Assembly (NCBI RefSeq): GCF_000004195.4
Contig: NC_030677.2
Location: forward strand, 66,612,222 to 66,676,221
Length of the DNA stretch: 64,000 bases
Source: Xenopus tropicalis
Taxonomy: Eukaryota; Chordata; Amphibia; Anura; Pipidae
Reading direction: 5' to 3'
Shown in pieces: positions 11,354-21,761 of this stretch (position 1 is its first letter; each line of letters begins with the position of its first letter). The notes beneath the pieces are model-generated. The model saw nothing but the letters and a program-made list of their open reading frames with translations. It searched no databases and had not been told where the DNA came from. Made by a program: the position numbers and the translations under genes.

Positions 11354-11444
11354 CAACGAGAAGCCAAACAACATTGGAGTCATGTTCTGTGAGAAATCCC
11401 TCTAGGTCAGTAATGGATGGTACTAAATTGGTTTTATTATCCAT
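11354..11444 (-). CDS. bltp1: BLTP1 (KIAA1109), first coding exon with start codon
   Basis: The exon spans 11354-11468 on the minus strand; the coding part begins at the ATG at 11444-11442 (A at -3, G at +4, a good initiation context). It encodes 30 residues plus one base, starting MDNKTNLVPSITDLEGF and ending NSNVVWLLV-like (here DSNVVWLLV). The donor gtaagt lies at 11353-11348, and a pyrimidine-rich acceptor ending in AG precedes 11468, so at least one noncoding 5' exon lies further right. The peptide closely matches my recollection of the N-terminus of vertebrate BLTP1, a roughly 5000-residue bridge-like lipid transfer protein (RBG family, Csf1/Tweek/LPD-3 orthologue). That protein is anchored in the ER and moves phospholipid at membrane contacts. 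The next exon (7192-7308) continues in frame across a 4.0-kb intron. Identity is from remembered family sequence; splice sites and frame are seen directly. Confidence 0.93.
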
Positions 11445-11468
11445 TGTGAGTGGTCTTTTGATTCACAG
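11445..11468 (-). other. bltp1: BLTP1 5' UTR segment in the first coding exon
   Basis: Twenty-four bases lie between the acceptor (AG at 11470-11469 after a T-rich tract) and the ATG. This shows that the transcription start is in an upstream exon, not here. I could not find that exon or a promoter in the rest of the window. Confidence 0.75.
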
Positions 11469-13635
11469 CTAAAAGAAAAACAAAAAAACAAAGTTATCTT
11501 GCTAGCTTCACAAGCAGTAACACTTTTATTATTACAGCTTATATAGTTACACATTCACATAAATCTGTTAGTAGAAATTGCTGGCTCCAACATATAAGGT
11601 AAATAACTAATGTAAACCAATATAACATTTTTAGAGGTGATGCCATGTTTACAAAAGAAATCAAACCCATTGATTCTTAATATATTTGGTTCTCCCTGGT
11701 ATTGAAGTTATCTGACCCTTTGAACTTTTACTTTAGAGGCATATCCTGGAGGGGGGTCAGTAGGAATTTTTAGGTTACCTACAAAAAAAACAAACAAACC
11801 CTTGAGGTTTAATGCTGCTATCTACCATACAATCATGATCTGTGGAATGTAGGACCTTTTATCTACCTGTGGCACAAAAAGGGATCATTTGTACTCATAC
11901 TGAATTTTGATTAATTCTACTGCTATTTACGCCTTGTGCATGTAAAAATATTTTTTACTGATGCGGAAATCTTGCCCCCATATGTAATAAAATGCACTAC
12001 ATCTGCAGATAGCAAGCAATAATGTTTGCTTTTAAGAGCTGAACTACACAGTAGATTTTGGTCATATTTTGTGGGGCAGATTTTATAGGATCCATAGCTG
12101 TAATGCAAGTCAGATCAGATAAAGCCTTTTGTTTCTACATCTACATCTGACAGTCAATATATTTCAATGAAAAAAAAAGGCTTTCCGACACATCAGATTT
12201 TATGTTGTCGGATGCAGACACAGCATACAGCATTCCCTTCTGACAGGTGTGTCGTGTCAGATTGCAGTTCTTTTATGTAGTTTACACATCAGACCCAGGG
12301 TTCCCCAATCTTTCTTACTTCTGAGCCACAGTCAAATGTAAAAAGACTTGGAGAGAGACAATAGCATCATAAAATTTCATGGAGGTGCCAAATAAGGGCT
12401 AAGATTGGCTATTAGGCAGCCTCTATGCACACTATCAGCTTACAGGAGGCTTTATTTGGTATTAAATCTTGTTTTTATTCAACCAAAACTTGCCACCAAA
12501 TCAGAAATTCAAAAATAACTACTGAGAGCAACATCCAAAGGGTTGGTGAGCAACATATTCCCCTGAGCTACTGGTTGGGGATCACTATTTTAACCCATGC
12601 AACTACATCCAAGTTGTAGGATGCGATCTGTCGACCAAACACCATCCTACAAAACCTCCCATGTAGTTTAGCTCTAACAGGTGACCAATGAATACTTCCT
12701 GTCGATTTTTTTTGCTATAGGTGATTTAGTCAGTAGTAAACTTTGCACCTTTTATTACATTTCCCTAAACTGTTTATGGCAAAGTGTTTGCTTTCGGTTT
12801 TGGTGTGTCTAGACAATTTTTTGCTTGTAGTATGTAGAAAGGCGCACACTTTGCAGATGCAGAAAATAACTACATTTTCATTTGTTTGTGGTTTATTACG
12901 AAACACACAAATGCAAATTTTCTCTAAAGAACTTTGAAAATAGATGACCTTAAGGCCTATGCCACATGAGGCTGATACTCAGCAAGTGGAAAAATGCTTG
13001 CCAAGAATCAGCCTAAAAATGAGGAACCAAAAGACTTAAAATGAAAATAACTCAGGGCTATATGTTCTTTACAAGAGTAAACAATGTTATTATGGAATGG
13101 TCATGCAGAGTATATGCCAGGACAGCAAAAGGTCTCTTAAAGAAAAATGGCTTTTATTCAGTCAGCAGCAGAATACTAAAAATAAAGGCAATTTTTCTTA
13201 CAGACTACTGACCAGGCAACAAAATATGAACAGGTAGTTAGACTCCTATGTGCTGGGTTCACAGACCTCTCTCCCTGTGTCTCTTTCATTCAGAGCCCTG
13301 AGAGACCGACTAGGCAGGGATTTAAAGGCTACTGATTAGCCAGCTGGTCAGCCTGTAGCGCCTCACTCTGCTACAGTTATACAAAATGTTGCAGTTATTA
13401 GAGGAAACATGTAAAGACATGCACAGCATTGTTTGGATTCAGTGGATCTGTACATTTATTTAGACCTAGCAAACATAATGTCCATTGGGCAATAATATAG
13501 ATGACTGCAGCAGCTTCAGCTTGTCTCGGAGCAACCAACAATTTTTGAACTTCGTTGTGGTGCCCAGTCAACAAATAGACAAAGACAGCACCCTGGACAA
13601 AGCATGCCTGGGCAGGATGTCATACCAGGACTTAC
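11469..13635. other. upstream flank/intron 5' of BLTP1 exon 1
   Basis: No exon recognised. A decayed sequence with repeated 'gacacatcagattttatgttgtcggatg' motifs lies at about 12180-12300, and there is a single MITE-like end (ggcctatgccacatgaggctga) at about 12954. The noncoding first exon of BLTP1 should be somewhere to the right of here but cannot be identified. Confidence 0.4.
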
Positions 13636-13644
13636 ACATCTCTT

Positions 13645-13795
13645 TGGCCCCCAGCATTTAATAACAGACACAGCATTGTCCCCCTAGTATTTCATAACAG
13701 ACACAGCATTGCCCCCCTAGTATTTCATAACAGACACAGCATTGCCCCCCAGTATTTCATAACAGACACTGCTTGCCACCCCTCAGTATTTAATT
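13645..13795. repeat. short array of about 41-bp units
   Basis: About 3.5 degenerate copies containing 'catttaataacagacacagcattg' or 'tatttcataacagacac' followed by a C-run. It directly precedes the conserved repeat at 13806. Confidence 0.8.
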
Positions 13796-13805
13796 ACAGG
13801 CATTC

Positions 13806-14190
13806 ACTTACTGTCGGAAGGAAGGTGTCAGCTCAAATAAAGGGAAAAATACAAAAATGAAGAAAACAGCAGCACTCCGGTCGTTTTGAAAAATGTGAAT
13901 CTTTACTCAAGTGCCAAAGGCACTTGGTTGCCTTTGGCACTTGAGTAAAGATTCACATTTTTCAAAATGACCGGAGTGCTGCTGTTTTCTTAATTTTTGT
14001 ATTTATCTGCCCGGGCAGTGGGAACAGCGTGCACCTGGGGCTGCAAGAAGCTATTTTCACTGTGTAAGCACATGTTAACTGATTCTAGCTCAAATAAAGG
14101 GGATACTTTCATCTACATGTGTGCTGTTTTCCTTTATCTCAGAAACCTCCATTGAGGGGTTTTACAGATGCGTGCGCAATAACTAATTTT
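13806..14190 (+). repeat. dispersed repeat, copy interrupted by hairpin insertion
   Basis: Starts acttactgtcggaag, then 'cagctcaaataaaggg', and after the insertion continues 'tgtgctgttttcc...tctcagaaacctccattgagggg'. The same order (ttactgtcggaagc, cagctcaaacaagg, gcgctgttttccc, tctcagaaccctcattgagcg) occurs uninterrupted at 17452-17600. Family name not known to me. Confidence 0.75.
13845..14086. mobile_element. 242-bp insertion with long hairpin, 15-bp flanking duplication
   Basis: The duplication agctcaaataaaggg occurs at 13830-13844 and 14087-14101. Inside, 13847-13922 and about 13929-14004 form an almost perfect inverted repeat (arms about 76 bp, loop about 6 bp) around gtgccaaaggca/tgcctttggcac. 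The related repeat at 17452-17600 lacks the insertion and serves as an empty site. No coding capacity. Confidence 0.85.
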
Positions 14191-15110
14191 TAAAATATAT
14201 ATATTAAAGAATTTCACCTAGACCTAGAGTGCGGAGTCCTCTGTTAGTTTGTTATAGTTCCAATCAAGCTACCAACCGATAGGATGCTCTTACATAATGC
14301 TCAGAGTACCATTTCCATACTGCCAGGGCCCCTAACACCCTGGGGCCAGGGATACCTAGTGCGCAAAACACTGGAGCTGTATTTTTAATACTGATGCTAA
14401 TTTGTACCTGTGCAGTTAACAATAACAACTAATGGACTTTAAATCTGTCTGAATCTGGTTGGTTGCTATGAGTAACTGCACTGGTGCACCTATGTTAGAA
14501 AATCAGAGTCACCATTCCCTGTACTATTTCCATTTACAATATAGGGCGACATGGGTGCCATGGAGGAAGACAGCCAAGGCTGCTATTGGGGGCCTGGTGA
14601 ATTTTAGGAGCAGGGGGCTTGAACAGCAAAATTTCTCTCATTCCTGAACTGGCACTGGTGCATCTTACAAAAGGGGGCACCATGGCTTCTGATGGCAGCC
14701 CTGAGAGTACCGTTCTTTCCATTAATCCCAGCAGGGAAACCTGCCGTGCCTCTGCCTGTGCTGTTTTCATGACATGCCAATTGGGTGAATGCGGCGGGAC
14801 AAAAACAAAAAATCATCACTCCCAAAATGCCTTTGTGATCACATGATGTCAGCCAACAAGTCGCAGCTGGTAAAATGTTTGTGTGCAACTACGGAACAAG
14901 AAGTAGTGAGGGATGAAGTGCAAATTTTTGCTTTTCTCCCCACCGTACCACATCAATAATCTCTTCCTCTTCTAGAACAAAGGCTTCCATCCCATAACCA
15001 AACTGGGTGAAGCTCTTGCACCCCCACATACTGTGGCCTCTGGGAACTGGGTTCCTGATGCCATGAAAATACACACTGTGAGTCAGGTCAGGAGGTGAGG
15101 CAAACTCTCC
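14191..15110. other. unannotated stretch
   Basis: Several short overlapping frames but no recognisable protein, splice structure or element terminus. Confidence 0.35.
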
Positions 15111-15119
15111 ACATCATAA

Positions 15120-15750
15120 GCACAGTGTAACTCCCATATCATATACACACAGTAACTGTATAATATATAGGCACGGCGTACCCTCCCACATTGTATATAC
15201 ACACAGTAACTGTATAATATATAGGCACGGCGTAACCCCCCATATTGTATTCACACTAAGGGGCACATTTACTAATCCACAAATCCAAATCCCGAATGGG
15301 AAAAAATCGGATTGGAAAAAGAAATTTTGCGACTTTTTAGTCGGTGTTGCATTTTTTCGTATTTTGCACAATTTTTTCATCGCCGTCACGACTTTATCGT
15401 ATTTTGTGCGACTTTTTTGTCGCCGCCGAAATTTTTTCGTATGGAGCAATTGTAAACAGCGGAAATACCAATCCGATTTTTTCGCGACGGCAGCGAAAAA
15501 GTCGCGGAAAATATACGATACAGTCATAACAGCGACAAAAAAATCCCGGGACATACGAAAAAGTTGCGACAACAACGAAAAAGTCGCAAAATACCAATCA
15601 TTGCGAAAAAACGCGTTCAGACACTTTCGGTCCGTTCGTGGATTAGTAAATCTGCCCTTAACTGTATAATATATAGGCATGGCGTACCCTCCCACATTGT
15701 ATACACACAGTAACTGTATAATATATAGGCACGACGTAACCCCCCACATA
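15120..15750. repeat. 54-bp tandem array split by a MITE
   Basis: Units contain agtaactgtataatatatag, then gcacggcgtaccctccca or a variant, spaced 54 bp (15151, 15205). The array is interrupted at 15260-15658 by a Harbinger-type MITE and resumes with two more units at about 15661-15750. Confidence 0.85.
15260..15658. mobile_element. Harbinger-type MITE
   Basis: Termini are GGGGCACATTTACTAATCC and, as complement, AGGGCAGATTTACTAATCC. A 3-bp duplication, TAA, flanks it (15257-15259 and 15659-15661). The 399-bp body is rich in gcgaaaaagtcgc-like motifs on both strands, giving many internal hairpins. Long frames across it are by-products. Confidence 0.85.
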
Positions 15751-16282
15751 CAAAATACAATCATCCCTTCACGGTATAGATGGCAGGCTCACCAGATGAT
15801 ATAGTAGGCTCAGGTGCTTATGCCCCAAGCCTCTCACTTGTGTAACTCAATAACCAACGGGATAGTTCATAAGATCTGTATATTTTCACAAATAAAATCT
15901 CCACTCATCGCTTCCTGATAATGGCCCAGGTGCAGTGCCCCAGACCCACAGCAAAGGGGAACAACTTCAGAAATTCAAACCCTTCGGTACGCACTCATCA
16001 AGTCCCAGGACAGCGGGTAAAAGATTCCAAAAACTTTATTGAACAGAACCTAACGCGTGTTGTGTGTTCTCACACGTATTCATAGGAACCATTTTATAAA
16101 CAATTATAGCTCTTATTGGCACCACCAGGAACATTTTTCATGGTTGTGTTGCATGGCTCACAGCTGTACCCTATGAAAACTGGCACCAGCACTTACAGTC
16201 AATTCCCATGTTGGGTGGCACGCATGGAGAGTGCAGTGCTGGGTGGCACGCACGGAGAGCGTATCGCTGGGTGTAGCACAGG
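15751..16282. other. repeat-derived flank of the minisatellite
   Basis: Contains 'ctttattgaacagaacc' and 'aacgcgtgttgtgtgttc', resembling the 'acgcgtttcg' class of frog short repeats. No gene seen. Confidence 0.35.
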
Positions 16283-17115
16283 GCGCTGGGTGGCCCGCGG
16301 GGAGAGCGCTGCGCTGGGTGGCCCGCGGGGAGAGCGCTGCGCTGGGTGGCCCGCGGGGAGAGCGCTGCGCTGGGTGGCCCGCGGGGAGAGCGCTGCGCTG
16401 GGTGGCCCGCGGGGAGAGCGCTGCGCTGGGTGGCCCGCGGGGAGAGCGCTGCGCTGGGTGGCCCGCGGGGAGAGCGCTGCGCTGGGTGGCCCGCGGGGAG
16501 AGCGCTGCGCTGGGTGGCCCGCGGGGAGAGCGCTGCGCTGGGTGGCCCGCGGGGAGAGCGCTGCGCTGGGTGGCCCGCGGGGAGAGCGCTGCGCTGGGTG
16601 ACACAGGGAGAGCGTAGCGCTGGGAGCCACAGGGAGAGCGTAGCGCTGGGTGCCACAGGGAGAGGGTAGCGCTGGGAGCCACAGGGAGAGGGTAGCGCTG
16701 GGTGCCACAGGGAGAGGGTAGCGCTGGGTGCCACAGGGAGAGGGTAGCGCTGGGTGCCACAGGGAGAGGGTAGCGCTGGGTGCCACAGGGAGAGGGTAGC
16801 GCTGGGTGCCACAGGGAGAGGGTAGCGCTGGGTGCCACAGGGAGAGGGTAGCGCTGGGTGCCACAGGGAGAGGGTAGCGCTGGGTGGCACAGGGAGAGCG
16901 TAGCGCTGGGTGGCACAGGGAGAGCGTAGCGCTGGGTGGCACAGGGAGAGGGTAGCGCTGGGTGGCACAGGGAGAGGGTAGCGCTGGGTGGCACAGGGAG
17001 AGGGTAGCGCTGGGTGGCACAGGGAGAGGGTAGCGCTGGGTGGCACAGGGAGAGGGTAGCGCTGGGTGGCACAGGGAGAGGGTAGCGCTGGGTGGCACAG
17101 GGAGAGGGTAGCGCT
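16283..17115. repeat. two-phase minisatellite, 28-bp then 26-bp units
   Basis: About eleven identical or near-identical 28-bp units (core ggtggcccgcggggagagcg) run to about 16590. They switch to about twenty 26-bp units (core ggtgccacagggagaggg or ggtggcacagggagaggg, each followed by tagcgctg). The shared part is gcgctgggtg plus gggagag. Neither length is a multiple of three, so six long frames result; none is a gene. Confidence 0.95.
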
Positions 17116-17451
17116 GGGTGGAACGCAGGGAGAATATAACATTCGGTAGAACAGGAAGACTATAGTGCTGCGTGGCACATAAGCAGAATATAGTGCAGGG
17201 CAGCACTCAGGGAGAATGCTGTTCTAGTGATTAGGCGCAGTAGTGATACAAACAGAGCCCCCCAGAACACAGAAGTCAGTCAGTCACCCACAGTAGATCC
17301 TACCTGATGGGGGTATTTTCCTGCCCAGCCTGCTAACCGCCTGGGTGAACATGTCCTGCTGATGCTCCGACACTCACAATGCCTGCTAGAGGCAGCAGTG
17401 CTGCTGCCCCCCCTCTCTCATTAGGTCGCTCCGGCTTCCCCTGCTAGCGAC

Positions 17452-17640
17452 AACTTTGAGTTACTGTCGGAAGCTGCCAGCTCAAACAAGGTGGTCACTT
17501 CCTGCAGCGCATGCGCTGTTTTCCCTGTCTCAGAACCCTCATTGAGCGTTCTGCTCATGCGCTGTTTTCCCCTGCCTCAGAACCGTCTTGAGGCGTACTG
17601 CGCATGCGCACGAGCGAGAACGCCTGTTTAGATCAGGTGT
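17452..17640 (+). repeat. dispersed repeat, uninterrupted copy
   Basis: Related to 13806-14190 but without the hairpin insertion. Contains two rounds of 'gctgttttccc..ctgtctcagaacc..ttgag' and two copies of the palindromic gcgcatgcgc or tgcgcatgcgc. Confidence 0.75.
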
Positions 17641-18099
17641 AAACTGTGTGTAATCCCAGAGCCGTTGATTGACTCAATTTAACTAAATTAAACAAATAAA
17701 ATGGAGCAAAGGTGGGGGGAGAGCCTTTAGAAGCCTTTACATACAATGTACTTGCTATCTGCAAATCAATGGAGAGAAGCTTATTTTATAGGGGACCTGT
17801 TACCCAGACATAAAAAGCTGTATAATAAAAGCATACCTCCCAACATTTGAAAAGCAGAAGGAGGGACAAAAATGTCTGCTGCGCGTAGTGCGGCAAACAA
17901 TTTTAGACCACACACACTTTTGGCCACGCCCCCCATCCAAACAGGCCCATTTTACAAAACCACGCCTGAAAAGCAAACATACACACTAAAATATTGGTAG
18001 CCAGGTGTTATATTTTGCATTGGTGCTAGAGCAGGGACCCCCTAAAATATTGCTTGCTGGTCCTCCCCCAGTGTCCCCATACTATGGGCCGCTCCCAAC

Positions 18100-18930
18100 T
18101 GCAGCATCCTCCCCAACATCCTTCAGCTCCCCCCAGCATCCACCCAAGATCCTCCAGTTTCCCCCAGCATCCCATCCAACATCCTCCAGCTGCCCCTTAC
18201 CTTCCTCCAGCTCCTCCCAGCGTCCTCCCCAACATCCTTCAGCTTCCCCCAGCGTCCTCTCCAACATCCTCCAGCTCCCCCCAGCGTCCTCCCCAACATC
18301 CTCCAGCTCCCCCCAGCGTCCTTCCCAACATCCTCAAGCTCCCCCAGCGTCCTCCCCAACATCCTTCAGCTTCCCCCAGCGTCCTCCCCAACATCCTCCA
18401 GCTCCCCCCAGCGTCCTCCCCAACATCCCCCAGCTCCTCCCAACGTCCTCCCCAACATCCTTCAGCTTCCCCCAGCGTCCTCCCCAACATCCTCCAGCTC
18501 CCCCCAGCGTCCTCCCCAACATCCTCCAGCTCCCCCCAGCATCCTGCCCAACATCCTTCAGCTCCCCCCAGTGTCCTCCCCAACATCCTTCAGCTTCCCC
18601 CAGCATCCACCCAACATCCTCCAGCTCCCCCCAGCGTCCTCCCCAACATCCTTCAGCTGCCCCTTATCTTCCTCCAGCTCCTCCCAGCATCCTCCCCAAC
18701 ATCCTTCAGCTCCCCCCAGCGTCCTCCCCAACATCCTCCAGCTCCCCCAGCGTCCTCCCCAACATCCTCCAGCTCCCCCAGCATCCTCCCCAACATCCTT
18801 CAGCTCCCCCAGCGTCCTCCCCAACATCCTTCAGCTGCCCCTTACCTTCCTCCAGCTGTCTCCCAGGGTTCTCCAGCTGCCTCCCAGGGTCCTCCAGCTG
18901 CCCCTTACCTTCCTCCAGTGTCTTCCCCAG
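18100..18930. repeat. about 32-bp C-rich minisatellite
   Basis: Units alternate cagctccccc, cagcgtcctccc and caacatcct. The period is about 31-32 bp with many one-base slips, and longer interruptions (gctgccccttaccttcctcc) recur at 18191, 18656, 18836 and 18898. Proline/serine-rich frames here are artefacts of composition. Confidence 0.9.
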
Positions 18931-19000
18931 CATCCCCCTGCTTTCTGCAGCTCCCCCTGTTCCTACCACCATCCGGCTGTGCCCCAGGGCTCTTCTTCTC

Positions 19001-19138
19001 CTCCTTGTGACGTCACACGCACGGCTCTTGTTAGCGCCGCAGCTTCTGTGCACTGTGAATGCCTTTATGTTAGAACTGAACTGAGCAGCGCAGAAGCTGC
19101 AGCGCTAACAAGAGCCGTGCGTGTGACGTCACAAGGAG
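19001..19138. repeat. 51-bp inverted repeat containing TGACGTCA in each arm
   Basis: Left arm 19001-19051, right arm 19088-19138, two mismatches, 36-bp spacer. Each arm begins ctccttgtgacgtcacacgc, so each has a perfect CRE/ATF-type octamer TGACGTCA. Regulatory use is untested. Confidence 0.9.
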
Positions 19139-19759
19139 CGGAGACCTTTAAAAGCGGGACAGATCCGCGGCTATCCGGGACAGCGGGACAGGGTAGCAAA
19201 CTCGGGACTGTCCCGCCTAAAGCGGGACAGTTGGGAGGTATGTAAAAGCCCTTTTCAAATTAAACAAGGAACCCCAAATCATTTTTTTATTAACACATCC
19301 ATACCCATAATAAAAGCATTTAAAAATCCCAGCTGTCAATCATATATTGCCTGCCCTGCCTCTATGCCTTAGGCATAGAGGTGGGGCAGAGAGTTACTTT
19401 CACTTTCAATTCAGAACTTCTTAGATGTTGCTGAACTCCTCACATTCCCCCTCTCCCTCCTCACCATGTAACTGTGTAACCAGTGCATGGACATGGGCAC
19501 CAGGTCCCCCCATACTGGCACAGAAACAAGATTTTGGCAGGATGCAATGCCTGCTTTGATAACAGTGTCCACAAAATGGAGCCTGCCTGCTTGCTGCATT
19601 TGTGAATTCCAAGGCTGAAGAAAATAAGATTAAAATAATTTATACAGTGTAAGTAAAGTTTATTTTGCTTGACAAACACAATAGAAAACAATTTGGAATT
19701 ATTTCTTAAGCCCTTTAAGGGCTAGAGAGCAAAAACGTTAGTTCATTAGTGTTCTAAGG

Positions 19760-20842
19760 CATACCTCCCAACATTTAAAAAAAGTAGGAGGGACAAAAAT
19801 GTCTGCCGCGTGTAGCGTGGCAAAAAAATTCAGGCCATTATGCACTGTGGCACCTGTATATCATGACAGACTCATGACAGACATTGGTAGCCAAGGCCCC
19901 ATAAAACACTGGTAGCCAGGTATTACGTTTTGCATTGGTGCCAGAGCAGGGACCCCCTAAAACATTGCTAGCCAAGTCAGCCCAGGGCCCCCTAAAACAT
20001 TGCTGGTTCTCCCCCAGTGTCCCCATACTATGGGCTGCTCCCCACTGCAGCATCCTTCAGCTTCCCCCAGCATCCACCCAAAATCTTCCAGCTCCCCCCC
20101 AGCATCCACCCAACATCCTTCAGCAACCCCCGCAACGTCCTCCCCAGCTCCCTTCCAGTGTCCTCCCCAACATCTTTCAGCTCCCCCCTAGTATCCTCCA
20201 GCTCCCCCCAGCGTCCTCTCTAACATCCTTCAGCTGCCCCGCAACGTCCTTCCCAGCGGCCCCCTGCTTCCTGCGGCACCCCCTGCACCTCCCACCACCC
20301 GCCTGCTTGCTCCGGCACCGATGGACATTTACAAGTCAATTGGTTGTGATTAACACGCCAAGAAGAAGTGGTCTGAATAGGGATCCGTATAAGCAGGAAG
20401 TGCTGCAGTAGTGACGCAGCTGAACAAACGACGTGAGCTAGCGGCATGAAACCCGTGTTTCTTTCCACTTCTATTTCAAGTAAGTTACCGGCCAGGAGTT
20501 TCATATTGTGTAGCTCCCCTGAGGGCTCTATTCACACAAGCAAAGTAGCGACAGAGAGCGTTTTGCACTATTGCACTTTGGAGGATCATACCTTCTTTCT
20601 AGTAGTCTCCTCTCACCTAGACCCTATTAATATACTTGAGTCTAATATCATTAAGAGATCTATATAACTATGGGCAGTGGTGTATATATATATATTACAT
20701 ATTATTGCATATTATTGCTGAAAAGCACAACATTTTAAAAGTTCAGTTTTAGTGTGTTCAATAAATGTTTATCCTGTTCGGCCCGCAACCTAAAGTGTGT
20801 TTTGGATTTTGGCCCCCTGTGCAATTGAGTTTGACACCCCTG
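19760..20842. mobile_element. chimeric element: CATACCTCCC left end, hAT right end
   Basis: The left end (CATACCTCCCAACATTT, then aaaaatgtctgccgcg) and the C-rich array at 20040-20250 match copy A at 17832. The right end is a hAT-type terminus ending GACACCCCTG (complement CAGGGGTGTC). An 8-bp direct repeat, ttctaagg, flanks the whole unit at 19752-19759 and 20843-20850, as expected of hAT. No transposase seen. Confidence 0.75.
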
Positions 20843-20850
20843 TTCTAAGG

Positions 20851-21761
20851 TCTGTGAAGGAATTCTATAAGTTGAACTATAGCAACCAATGAGATGCTTG
20901 CCTTTAAACAATAAACGCTAACTGATTTGATCAGTTGTTATTGGTGACAACCTACAGGAAACTTTGGATATATTATTACATACCTAAATGGCACAATTAG
21001 AAATAAAGGCAGTCATTGGCTCACCATTGCAGTCATTCACCCACACAGCAACTATTTATAACAAAAAAAACTGCAACTCACTATGTCCCTCACAGCTTCA
21101 ATGTCACTGCCTATTACCTCCCATCACTGTCCAGCCTGTTCTCTGTTGGCAGCTGATAACCCAACACAAATCCTGAGTGAAGGGCAATAATATAACAAAG
21201 TCTACAGAGCCTATGGGCATGCACCTAACCGTAACAGTTTAGAGGGCTCATAGTGAATCATTGAGAAAGCTTTATTTCAAACCTTGTTAAGCTCATTGTG
21301 ACAGGTACTGGCCCTGTCACTAATTTATAATACCTGTCAGTAGTCATATATCATGGCTATTTTAGGACACCATTAATTTAATTTTTTTTTTTTTTAAATG
21401 AACTTTTGAGAAAAATAGGATTGATGCAAGGGCAGTACAGGAGTCAAGTCTCTCAAAAGAAGTGAACAACCACTGGATTGTGGAGACCAAAACCCAGCGG
21501 GCAGATGGAGAACTGCATGTGCCAGAATGCATATGAAATGTTCTCTAATCTTTACTATATCATGCACTGTACTGCTCAAGTTTAATATCCTTTCTCTTGT
21601 ATACCAGCATACTTTCATACTTTGCATCAGCACCCATCTGGCTCTTTCCTGTTGAACAAGTGCACTTCTCTAAGCTTATGGTCCATTGACGCTGAGCTCT
21701 GAATGCATGCTCCAGTGATGCTGAAAAAAATGGTGGTCACAAGTGTAGTTAGATGAAGCTT
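20851..21761. other. unannotated stretch
   Basis: No recognised gene or element terminus. A T-run lies at about 21382-21395. Confidence 0.4.

Larger units (their letters stand above)
17832..19242. mobile_element. CATACCTCCC transposon, copy A (nested)
   Basis: Ends are CATACCTCCCAACATTTG at 17832 and, as complement, CATACCTCCCAACTGTCCCG at 19242. A 6-bp duplication, taaaag, flanks it (17826-17831 and 19243-19248), and the host MITE continues seamlessly across. The interior holds a C-rich array (18100-18930) and a long palindrome (19001-19138). It has no transposase. Superfamily not assigned. Confidence 0.85.
17786..19718 (-). mobile_element. T2/Kolobok-type MITE carrying a nested insertion
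   Basis: Outside 17832-19242 the sequence is a minus-strand copy of the element at 28876-29399: 'aggggacctgttacccag', 'cagctgtcaatcatatattgc', the palindrome around tatgccttaggcata at about 19371, 'gtccacaaaatgg', 'agtaaagtttattttg', ending TTAAGGG at about 19718. The left TTAA has decayed to TTAT. It is the host for the CATACCTCCC element. Confidence 0.85.

Noticed and set aside
15114..15764. 216-codon minus-strand frame rich in FF and RRQKSR
   Set aside because: It crosses from the 54-bp array through a Harbinger MITE and back, so it cannot be one gene.
16283..17115. CRISPR-like array
   Set aside because: Units are head-to-tail without unique spacers, and the DNA is vertebrate; the same applies to the other arrays.
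16158..17206. 300-residue frames reading repeated ATQRYPLPVPPS or GESAALGGPRGERCAGW
   Set aside because: Products of the 26/28-bp minisatellite; no start context, splice sites or non-repeat domain.
18005..19245. Pro/Ser-rich frames of up to 359 codons
   Set aside because: Translations of the C-rich array within the CATACCTCCC transposon, present in several frames on both strands.
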